DNA from: Anaerolineales bacterium
Lineage (GTDB): Bacteria > Chloroflexota > Anaerolineae > Anaerolineales > Villigracilaceae
Reading direction: 5' to 3'
NCBI GenBank assembly: GCA_028689195.1
Contig: JAQTWR010000020.1
Location: 1 to 14,839, forward strand
DNA: 14,839 nt
Below, piece by piece: positions 8,311-14,258 of the stretch (the stretch's first letter is position 1; every line of letters begins with the position of its first letter). The translations under genes were made by a program, and so were the position numbers. The notes below the pieces were generated by a model. The model was not told where the DNA came from. It was given only the letters and a program-made list of their open reading frames with translations, and searched no databases.

Positions 8311-8361
8311 CGTCATTGCGAGGGCGCTGTTCTTGCGAAGCAGCCCGACGAAGCAATGACG
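8311..8361. repeat. 51-bp inverted-repeat element (REP/MITE-like)
   Basis: The ends are perfect 9-bp inverted repeats, CGTCATTGC (8311-8319) and GCAATGACG (8353-8361). The interior contains GCGAGGGCGC and CGACGAAGCAATGAC. This resembles the dispersed intergenic repeats of the type GTCATTGCGAGG...CGAAGCAATGAC found in many bacterial genomes. It fills most of the 72-bp gap between HMG-CoA synthase and the thiolase-like gene. It could form a stem in the message and affect expression of the downstream gene. Confidence 0.75.
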
Positions 8362-8368
8362 GAATTGT

Positions 8369-9445
8369 TTACTTCATCGCCAGCTTGCCGCGGAAACGAA
8401 CATACGTCGCATAGTCAATCTCGCTGCGGCGCGCGATGTATTCGCGCGTTTTCGTGGCAAGACCCGCGCGCACGGTGATTTTATCGGTGACGAGAATATC
8501 GAACGCGTCTGATCCCGCGCCCGAACCAAACGAGACGACGAGGATTCTATCGCCGGGTTGGGCAATATCGAGCGTGGCGGTCAATCCGATCATGGCTGCG
8601 CCCGCGTAGGTATTTCCAATAATCGGGACGAGTAATCCGGGTTCGATCTGCTCCATCGAAAATCCAAGTTGACCCGCCACGCGCTGCGGAAATTTCGTGT
8701 TGGGCTGATGAAAGATCGCCCACTTGTAATCCTTTGCTGTCGTGCCTGATGCTTCCATGAGATGCGTGGCGGCTTCGGTGATGTGTTTGAAGTAGGCGGG
8801 TTCGCCCGTGAAGCGCATTCCGTGTTCGGGATATTTTTGATATTCGCGCCGCCAGAAATCGGGCGTGTCGGTGACGTAGGAATACGAGGCGTTGATGACC
8901 GCGAGCGATTCTTCCGCAGGACCGACAATATACGCGCCGCCGCCCGCGCCCGCAGTGTATTCGAGCGCGTCGCCGGGTTTGCCTCGCGCGGTATCCATGC
9001 CGATTGCCATGGCATAATGTCCCATGCCCGAGCCGACCAATCCCATTGCGGCGACGAGGGCTTCGGTGCCAGCCTTGCAGGCGAATTCCCAATCTGCGGC
9101 TTGCGTGTTGGGGACTGCGCCAATCGCTTCTGCGACTAACGTTGATGTCGGCTTGACCGCGTACGGATGCGACTCGGAGCCGACCCACACCGCGCGGAGT
9201 TCGGTCGGGTCAATTTGCGCGCGGAGCATGGCGTTGCGCGCCGCTTCGATGGACATGGTGATTACGTCTTCATCGAGCCCGGGCACGGCTTTCTCTTTGA
9301 TGGGAAGTCCGCTGGTTTTGCCTGTCCATACGCGCGCGACTTCTTTTGCGGGTAAACGATAGCGTGGCACATACGCGCCGTAGCCGACAATGCCGACAGG
9401 CTTGACGGGTTTGAGGAGGGTGGGGGAATGTTGAGGGAGTGTCAT
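8369..9445 (-). CDS. Hydroxymethylglutaryl-CoA synthase, archaeal type
   Basis: 358 residues. It condenses acetyl-CoA with acetoacetyl-CoA to HMG-CoA, the committed carbon-carbon bond step of the mevalonate pathway. The archaeal-type signature is clear: [14 protein letters not shown] near residue 18, [11 protein letters not shown] with Glu59, the acyl-accepting Cys123 in [21 protein letters not shown], His246 in [11 protein letters not shown], and the glycine-rich [11 protein letters not shown] near 306. All three catalytic classes (Cys, His, Glu) are present, so this enzyme should be active. The ATG at 9445 has GAAGG about 6 bases upstream. The gene lies 26 bases after the unknown 321-residue gene and before the thiolase-like gene, all on one strand. 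The archaeal complex also contains DUF35, found here at 4483-4893. No bacterial-type HMG-CoA synthase features are seen. Confidence 0.95.
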   Translation of the reverse strand: MTLPQHSPTLLKPVKPVGIVGYGAYVPRYRLPAKEVARVWTGKTSGLPIKEKAVPGLDEDVITMSIEAARNAMLRAQIDPTELRAVWVGSESHPYAVKPTSTLVAEAIGAVPNTQAADWEFACKAGTEALVAAMGLVGSGMGHYAMAIGMDTARGKPGDALEYTAGAGGGAYIVGPAEESLAVINASYSYVTDTPDFWRREYQKYPEHGMRFTGEPAYFKHITEAATHLMEASGTTAKDYKWAIFHQPNTKFPQRVAGQLGFSMEQIEPGLLVPIIGNTYAGAAMIGLTATLDIAQPGDRILVVSFGSGAGSDAFDILVTDKITVRAGLATKTREYIARRSEIDYATYVRFRGKLAMK

Positions 9446-9471
9446 TTGACCTTCTTAGTTTATTCTTGAGA

Positions 9472-10437
9472 TTAAAAAGTGTCTTTCGCTTTGATTATAT
9501 AAGCCATTTCTCTGCCAGGAGCATTTAATTCGGCTTCCATTAAGTTTATTTGCCTTTTCTTTAGTGCGAATAATGGTTCTGTAATTTTTGAAAATTCTAA
9601 TTCAAGCAGTTTTAGTGGTGCTTTGACAATTACTTCTAAAGTTTCCGTATTTGCTTTCATCCTGTGAATTTTCATATGGTTTTGGAACTCATTTATTAAC
9701 CATTCAAGTTCTTCTTCTGTTTCTGCTGGCTGTAAATTTTCGGAGGAAACTTTTCTAATCCATCTCCGTAAATTTAGAAGATTCCTTTGATTCTCTGGAT
9801 CATTTCGGTAATCAATTAATTGTTCCCAAGGAGTTTCATTGTTTGGCAAAGGCAATTTTCTGATTACAATTTGAACAACATCGCCTTTTTGGAAATTTGG
9901 CGCTTCACGCGAATATTCCGTGTGCGGTAATGTTGTAACTGTCGTAATTCCCTTTGTCGTTTCAATGATAATTGACATTAATCGTAGAAGTGTGTAATGT
10001 TGTTCTTTACTTAATTGATCTTTACGAGCATTGTTCTCGTTATTTATTAATTTGGGTGTTTGATTTTCGATTATTTTCTTCAATAGATTTTTTGCGTCTT
10101 CAAACTTTTGGGCGGAAACTTTTTTTGCGAAACCTTTTGTGGACTCGTCTTGAAATACGTCTTGAAGATTTACTTCAAAAATAATGCCCGTTTGCTTCAA
10201 CCATTCTAGTTCTGTAATTATGGCTTCTGTTTTGCTTGAAATTTCATTTGGAATTTTTGGATTTAATTTCTTGAGTAAATCCAAAGATTCTTCTAAAGAT
10301 TCATAAAATCGACTTAACTTGTAAATCCCAATTTGATCAAATAGTAATGCTTGCTGCTTAAGGTTAGAGAAATCGCTATGCCAAGCGTCAGAAAGTATTT
10401 CGTGAGTGCCAGATTTAAGAGCAATTAACTTTGACAT
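9472..10437 (-). CDS. Uncharacterised AT-rich protein inserted in the mevalonate cluster
   Basis: About 321 residues, soluble, with no signal or membrane segment; predicted largely helical with Lys/Glu/Leu-rich stretches. The C-terminal half has a distinctive run: PWEQLIDYRNDPENQRNLLNL, then RRWIRKV, ELEWLINEFQNHMKIHRMK, and LNAPGREMAYIIKA near the end. It resembles proteins I know only as 'hypothetical', so I give no function. Its base composition is much richer in A and T than the flanking mevalonate genes (many AAA, AAT and TTA codons), suggesting recent transfer. It lies on the same strand as HMG-CoA reductase and synthase, 26 bases before the latter. The start is uncertain: ATG 10437 has only a distant AGGA, while an in-frame GTG at 10494 lies in the arm of a palindromic element and is less likely. 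Confidence 0.75.
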   Translation of the reverse strand: MSKLIALKSGTHEILSDAWHSDFSNLKQQALLFDQIGIYKLSRFYESLEESLDLLKKLNPKIPNEISSKTEAIITELEWLKQTGIIFEVNLQDVFQDESTKGFAKKVSAQKFEDAKNLLKKIIENQTPKLINNENNARKDQLSKEQHYTLLRLMSIIIETTKGITTVTTLPHTEYSREAPNFQKGDVVQIVIRKLPLPNNETPWEQLIDYRNDPENQRNLLNLRRWIRKVSSENLQPAETEEELEWLINEFQNHMKIHRMKANTETLEVIVKAPLKLLELEFSKITEPLFALKKRQINLMEAELNAPGREMAYIIKAKDTF

Positions 10438-10491
10438 ATTTTTTGTGCATTCCTGTAAATATTCTAAACTGCCGATGTCAAATCTGCGCGA

Positions 10492-10600
10492 CACGGCGGA
10501 CTAAAGTCCTTCCTCAGCACATGGAAGCCCTTCGGGCTGACGGTTGAGTCGGCTTTAGCCGACTTCCATGAACTGAGGCGGAAATTTATTCCCTGCCGTG
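10492..10600. repeat. Compound palindromic element (REP/BIME or MITE-like)
   Basis: Nested inverted repeats are visible. Outer arms are CACGGC (10492-10497) and GCCGTG (10595-10600). Middle arms are CCTCAGCACATGGAAG (10512-10527) and CTTCCATGAACTGAGG (10563-10578), 14 of 16 matching. Inner hairpins are GGACT-AA-AGTCC (10498-10509), AGCCC-TTC-GGGCT (10526-10538) and GTCGGCT-TT-AGCCGAC (10548-10563). The GC-rich element interrupts AT-rich sequence. It supplies the stop codon of the small ORF at 10555 and lies between that ORF and the unknown gene. Confidence 0.75.
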
Positions 10601-10683
10601 CTGTCATCAGATTCAAATTCATCTGTAATCCGATTTGCCAAAGCAGAAATTTCTTCGGATGAAAGAGTTTTCTTCTTTTCCAT
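10555..10683 (-). CDS. Small ORF, 42 residues, ending inside a palindromic element
   Basis: It begins MEKKKTLSSEEISALANRI and continues with an acidic stretch (DEFESDD). The TAA falls inside the GTCGGCT-TT-AGCCGAC hairpin. TTAGGTAAAT gives a modest ribosome site just before the ATG. It starts 25 bases after the HMG-CoA reductase stop on the same strand and shares the AT-rich composition of the unknown gene downstream. It may be the partner of that gene, and its true C-terminus may have been cut by insertion of the palindromic element. No function is recognised; it could also be a chance frame. Confidence 0.4.
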   Translation of the reverse strand: MEKKKTLSSEEISALANRITDEFESDDSTAGNKFPPQFMEVG

Positions 10684-10708
10684 ATTTACCTAATTACTAA
10701 TTACCTAA
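10684..10708. repeat. AT-rich direct repeats between HMG-CoA reductase and the small ORF
   Basis: Three copies of an AATTA-based unit (TAATTAC and CTAATTAC) run head to tail directly after the reductase stop codon. This marks the upstream border of the AT-rich insert. Confidence 0.45.
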
Positions 10709-11992
10709 TTACCCGGCATACTCTTTCATCAATTCTTCCGCGCGATCAATTCTCACAACCTTCTCCGCTACCATTTGCGCGGCGACCTTCTCGATCAACT
10801 CGCCGGATGCACCCGCTGCAATTGCAACTTGGCGCGCGTGCAGCGACATGTGTCCGCGCTGAATTCCTTCGGTGGCGAGCGCGCGTAACGCCGCCATATT
10901 TTGCGCAAGCCCAACCGCGACGATAATTTCCGCTAATTCATTCGCGGTCTTCACGCCCATCAACTTCACAGCAGCCTGCGCGGCGGGATGAACCTTCGTC
11001 GCGCCGCCGACAATGCCCACCGCCATCGGCATTTCCAACGTGCCGACCAAATTTCCGTCTTTATCTTTACCCCACGTCGAAAGCGAAGTGTATCTTCCCG
11101 AACGCGCCGCGTACGCATGTGCGCCCGCTTCGATGGCGCGCCAGTCATTGCCTGTGGCGATGACGACCGCATCCACGCCGTTCATGATTCCCTTGTTGTG
11201 AGTCGCCGCGCGATACGGGTCAGACGCGGCAAACGCCCACGCTGCGATGATTCCATCGCGGACGGTTTCTCCCTTGAAGGATTCGAATCCCATCGTTAGT
11301 TCATTCACTGGAATAGTGCAGCGCGCGCGCGCGATTCTTCTATCCGCCAGGTTGGACAAAATCTTCAAGTGGATTTTTCCGCCCGTAATGGATTCGATTT
11401 GCGGCGCGAGTTTTTCGCACGCCGTATTGACCGCGTTCGCGCCCATCGCGTCGCGCACGTCGTAGATGAGATGAATGACGATGAACGCGCCTATCGGCGA
11501 ATCTTCGATCACGCGCACTTCAAGGTCGCGCGCGCCGCCGCCAAATTTTTTGAGGATGGGATCAATCGCGTCGGCGGTCGCAAGTAATTCCGCTTTATGT
11601 TCGTATATTTTCAATCGCGTTTCGTCTATGTTGACGACGTTGATGAGTTGCATTTGACCGATCATCAACGGCTCGGTGGTTGTGGCTGTATATCCGCCGC
11701 CCGCGCGCGCGAGTTTTGCCATGAACGATGCGCCCGCAACAACGGAAGGTTCTTCGATGACAAAGGGAACCAACACGTCGCGCCCGTTGACCATGAAGTT
11801 CAAGCCAATGCCAATTGGCAGCGAATACATGCCGATAACATTTTCGACCATGTGGTCGGCTGATTCGGGGGAGAGTCCGCCTGTGGTAAATGGAATCAAT
11901 TCGGCGGTCGTCAAAAGCGCGGCGTCCGCTAACTTGGCGCGGCGCTCTTCGATTGTCAGGTTGTAGAATCCGGAAATGCGAGAGTTTGTCAT
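10709..11992 (-). CDS. Hydroxymethylglutaryl-CoA reductase, class II
   Basis: 427 residues, the length of class II (Pseudomonas mevalonii-like) reductases. It reduces HMG-CoA to mevalonate with two NAD(P)H. Visible motifs: ENVIGMYSLPIGIGLNF near 51-66, the catalytic glutamate of EEPSVVAGAS (Glu81), DAMGANAVNT at 181-190, HNKGIMNG with Lys267, GNDWRA with Asp283, and QRGHMSLHAR with His381. Lys267, Asp283 and His381 carry the same numbers as in the P. mevalonii enzyme. Class II enzymes can be degradative, but presence of HMG-CoA synthase in the same strand block argues for biosynthesis. Cofactor preference cannot be read with confidence. The ATG at 11992 starts a protein resembling family members (MTNSRISGFYNL). 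An in-frame TTG at 12028 would lie upstream of the TATACT box and is rejected. It is the first gene of the mevalonate block, divergent from the sensor kinase. Confidence 0.95.
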   Translation of the reverse strand: MTNSRISGFYNLTIEERRAKLADAALLTTAELIPFTTGGLSPESADHMVENVIGMYSLPIGIGLNFMVNGRDVLVPFVIEEPSVVAGASFMAKLARAGGGYTATTTEPLMIGQMQLINVVNIDETRLKIYEHKAELLATADAIDPILKKFGGGARDLEVRVIEDSPIGAFIVIHLIYDVRDAMGANAVNTACEKLAPQIESITGGKIHLKILSNLADRRIARARCTIPVNELTMGFESFKGETVRDGIIAAWAFAASDPYRAATHNKGIMNGVDAVVIATGNDWRAIEAGAHAYAARSGRYTSLSTWGKDKDGNLVGTLEMPMAVGIVGGATKVHPAAQAAVKLMGVKTANELAEIIVAVGLAQNMAALRALATEGIQRGHMSLHARQVAIAAGASGELIEKVAAQMVAEKVVRIDRAEELMKEYAG

Positions 11993-12004
11993 GGCGTTGT
12001 CCAG

Positions 12005-12010
12005 AGTATA
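12005..12010 (-). promoter_or_regulatory. Candidate -10 box (TATACT) for HMG-CoA reductase
   Basis: TATACT reads on the minus strand 12 bases before the ATG at 11992, implying a leader of only about 5 bases and no room for a Shine-Dalgarno. No -35 at proper spacing was found, so this is tentative. Confidence 0.3.
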
Positions 12011-12099
12011 GTGTTTGCGTTCTGCCAAATTCTATCAAAAAGAAAATTCGGACTCCAAAGCCAGAAGTCGTTGGACTCCGAAATAAACAACGAATTGAT

Positions 12100-12105
12100 T
12101 ATAAT
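12100..12105 (+). promoter_or_regulatory. -10 box (TATAAT) six bases before the sensor kinase start
   Basis: A perfect TATAAT, then GTCTCC, then ATG at 12112. The spacing is identical to that of the glycosyltransferase gene and predicts a leaderless message starting at the ATG. No ribosome site lies upstream. Confidence 0.55.
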
Positions 12106-12111
12106 GTCTCC

Positions 12112-13797
12112 ATGCTTCTTACCCGCGAACAATTACAGGAACGCCTATTTGCCCTGCACCGCGCCAGTTTGGAATTGGTAAAAGACGTTTCGTTGGAGAC
12201 GTTGCTTGAGCGCATTGCGTCTACCGCCTGCGAGCAAGCCAATGCGCGTTACGCCGCGTTGGGCGTGTTGGATGATTTGGGGAAAATAAAAAAATTTATT
12301 ACCGTCGGCATGTCGGATAAGGACGTAAAAAAAATCGCGCATCCTCCCGTTGGCTTGGGTCTGATTGGCGCATTGATGAATACAGAAACGCCCATTCGAG
12401 TATCCTCGATTCAGATGCATCCCAAATCGGTCGGCTTCCCGGCGCATCATCCGCACATGGAATCGTTTTTGGGGGTGCCGATTCGCGCAGGCGAGAAACA
12501 ACTGGGGCAGATTTATTTGACGGAAAAGAAAGACGCGCTTGAATTCGACGCCGACGATGAGATGATTATTCAAATGCTCGCCGCGTATGCTGCCACCGCG
12601 ATACAAAACGCGACCCTGTACGAGCAGATGAAGGAACGCGATCTCGCGCTGACCCGCCGCAACGTGGATATGGCGCTGTTAAATGGAATTGCATCCACAC
12701 TGACTTCGAGTTTGGAACTCGATGAAATTCTTAATAAGACACTCGGTCTGGTCGTCAATTATATGAAGGTCGAGGCGGGCGAAATATTCCTGTTGGAAGA
12801 GGATAAGTCCACGCTGCGCATGGTGCTGCATCGCGGTCAAGCCGCCGAAGCGTTCTGGACGCAAAACGTGTTCCGCGTTGGCGAGGGGTATCCGGGCATC
12901 GTCGCGCAGACCCGCGAGCCGATGGTCGGCGTGTATTTGGCGAACGATACCAACTTCCTGCGCGACGCGGTCGTGCAGGCTGGCTTTCAGCAAATTGCCT
13001 GCGTCCCTTTGGTTTCGGGCGATAATTTGATGGGCGTAATGAGCGTAGCCACGCGCGCAACCGATCCGTTTGACGAGAGAAGCGTGCAACTTTTGACGGC
13101 TGTCGGCGCGTGGGCGGGATTATCCATTGAAAATGCGCGGCTGCACGCCAACGCGCGCCGCCTTGCCGTGTTGGAAGAGCGCGACCGCATCGGCATGGAT
13201 CTGCATGACGGTATTATCCAATCTATTTACGGCGTGGGACTTTCGCTCGAAGGCGTGCGGCATGTGTTAAACGTAGATACGAAAGCCGCGCAAGAGCGGA
13301 TCAACCATGCAATTGACGGATTAAACCAAGCGATACGCGACATCCGCGCTTATATTCTCGACCTGCGTCCGCGTCAACTGGGAAGCGAAGGATTGTTAAA
13401 TGGTATAAAGCGCCTCATTGCCGAATATCGCGCCAATACTTTTTCCGAAGTCAACTTTACCGAGCCTGATTCAGACTTGAAAGACTTGCCGCATACGCAG
13501 TCGTTGGTGTTGTTCCATGTTTGTCAGGAGGCGCTGGCGAACGCGGCTAAACATGCAAAGGCGAAAAGCGTACAAGTGGCGGTGTGGACAACCCCTGATC
13601 GCGCTCTATTGGAAATCAGGGATGATGGCAGGGGCTTTACCCTCGATATGATGCAGACTTCCATCGGTCACGGACTTGCAAATATGCAGACGCGCGCGCA
13701 CGCGGTTGGCGGCGACTTTGATATTTCGTCCGCGCCGGGCGAAGGAACCACCATCCTTGTATGGGTTCCGCGCGCCATAAAGCGCGCAGATCAATGA
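12112..13797 (+). CDS. GAF-GAF sensor histidine kinase (HisKA_3/NarL-type), cytoplasmic
   Basis: 561 residues with no membrane segment. GAF domain 1 covers about 20-165, with the segment GFPAHHPHMESFLGVP (His112, His113, His115). GAF 2 covers about 185-335. A HisKA_3 dimerisation domain has the phosphorylated His365 in ERDRIGMDLHDG. A HATPase domain carries the N-box EALANAAKHA, then DDGRGF and GHGLANM. The kinase phosphorylates itself and then a NarL/LuxR-type response regulator, but no regulator gene is nearby, so it is an orphan here. The first GAF domain resembles those of mycobacterial DevS/DosT, which bind heme and sense oxygen or NO; I believe the HP-M-FLGVP segment carries their heme ligand, but the motif also occurs in non-heme GAF domains. 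The start is the ATG just after TATAAT; the frame is open upstream to 11890, but that part overlaps the reductase gene. Confidence 0.9.
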   Translation: MLLTREQLQERLFALHRASLELVKDVSLETLLERIASTACEQANARYAALGVLDDLGKIKKFITVGMSDKDVKKIAHPPVGLGLIGALMNTETPIRVSSIQMHPKSVGFPAHHPHMESFLGVPIRAGEKQLGQIYLTEKKDALEFDADDEMIIQMLAAYAATAIQNATLYEQMKERDLALTRRNVDMALLNGIASTLTSSLELDEILNKTLGLVVNYMKVEAGEIFLLEEDKSTLRMVLHRGQAAEAFWTQNVFRVGEGYPGIVAQTREPMVGVYLANDTNFLRDAVVQAGFQQIACVPLVSGDNLMGVMSVATRATDPFDERSVQLLTAVGAWAGLSIENARLHANARRLAVLEERDRIGMDLHDGIIQSIYGVGLSLEGVRHVLNVDTKAAQERINHAIDGLNQAIRDIRAYILDLRPRQLGSEGLLNGIKRLIAEYRANTFSEVNFTEPDSDLKDLPHTQSLVLFHVCQEALANAAKHAKAKSVQVAVWTTPDRALLEIRDDGRGFTLDMMQTSIGHGLANMQTRAHAVGGDFDISSAPGEGTTILVWVPRAIKRADQ

Positions 13798-13910
13798 AAT
13801 CGCGTATCATTGCAGAATGAGTCACAGAAATTTGCGTTTCGTTTAATATGAATTGAAAATTTTTTTATGTTGATTTTTTAAGGTAGATATACGCCTGCAT
13901 CTTCAAAAAT

Positions 13911-13972
13911 GGCGTTTATGCCCATATATGGGGGTGGGCGGCGCGGCGGTCGGCGCGCTTGGCTGAAACGCC
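13911..13972. other. GC-rich folded element (possible structured RNA or terminator)
   Basis: Outer arms GGCGTTT (13911-13917) and AAACGCC (13966-13972) are perfect complements. Inside lie a perfect 12-base palindrome CCCATATATGGG (13921-13932), a possible stem GCCC (13920-13923) with GGGC (13936-13939), and GCGCG/CGCGC pairing near 13941-13957. It follows the sensor kinase and may end its transcription, although the T tract (ATTTTT) lies on the minus-strand side. Function unknown. Confidence 0.45.
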
Positions 13973-14074
13973 CGTTCTATTAAAAAATTTGATTCTGCGC
14001 GAGTACGCAATATTTTTCAGGACGAACAAACCTTAACAAAACGCATCTTTTTAACTTAACGTAGGGTTTCCGCC

Positions 14075-14104
14075 TTGTTATCTTCGGCATGTATCTGCTA
14101 GAAT
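14075..14104 (+). promoter_or_regulatory. Probable dnaA promoter
   Basis: TTGTTA (14075-14080), an 18-base spacer and TAGAAT (14099-14104) form a sigma-70-like promoter. A TG at the extended -10 position (TGCTAGAAT) strengthens it. The predicted start near 14111 leaves a long leader of about 148 bases before dnaA. Confidence 0.55.
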
Positions 14105-14191
14105 GTACGCACGCTGATATAACGGACGGCAAGTCCGAACCCCTGTGGAATTTTTTACAAGCGTTATGAAATACGTTACAAACCGCAATAC

Positions 14192-14210
14192 TTGCGCCGC
14201 CTAGGCGCAA
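14192..14210 (+). promoter_or_regulatory. Hairpin in the dnaA leader
   Basis: A perfect 7-bp stem TTGCGCC (14192-14198) and GGCGCAA (14204-14210) has a 5-base loop. It lies about 48 bases before the dnaA ATG, inside the predicted leader. It is not followed by a T tract, so it is not a terminator. It could shape translation or be a protein site. Confidence 0.4.
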
Positions 14211-14258
14211 AAGGCGGGTTAGTTCAAATACTCTCTAAATCTTGCGTCGAGGAATTTT

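Larger units (their letters stand above)
13798..14258. other. Non-coding region upstream of dnaA
   Basis: 461 bases with no convincing gene. In order it holds an AT-rich tract (about 13840-13890, with runs of T), a folded GC-rich element (13911-13972), a likely dnaA promoter (14075-14104), a hairpin CGGAC-GGCAA-GTCCG (14123-14137), a second hairpin (14192-14210) and the dnaA ribosome site. I looked for DnaA boxes (TTATNCACA, either strand) and found no good match; the nearest is TGTGGAATT near 14144. Confidence 0.55.

Noticed and set aside
8297..8356. N-terminal extension of the thiolase-like protein
   Set aside because: It reads through the 51-bp repeat element, and the ATG at 8296 has a well-placed AAGGA and a family-like N-terminus.
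11890..12111. N-terminal extension of the sensor kinase
   Set aside because: The frame is open but overlaps the 5' part of the reductase gene on the other strand, and the TATAAT box lies directly before the ATG at 12112.
13980..14210. 76-residue minus-strand frame in the dnaA upstream region
   Set aside because: It overlaps the predicted dnaA promoter and leader hairpins, and has no recognisable sequence.
13798..14258. Replication origin (oriC) upstream of dnaA
   Set aside because: There is an AT-rich tract, but no cluster of DnaA boxes (TTATNCACA) on either strand; the origin may lie beyond dnaA, outside the window.
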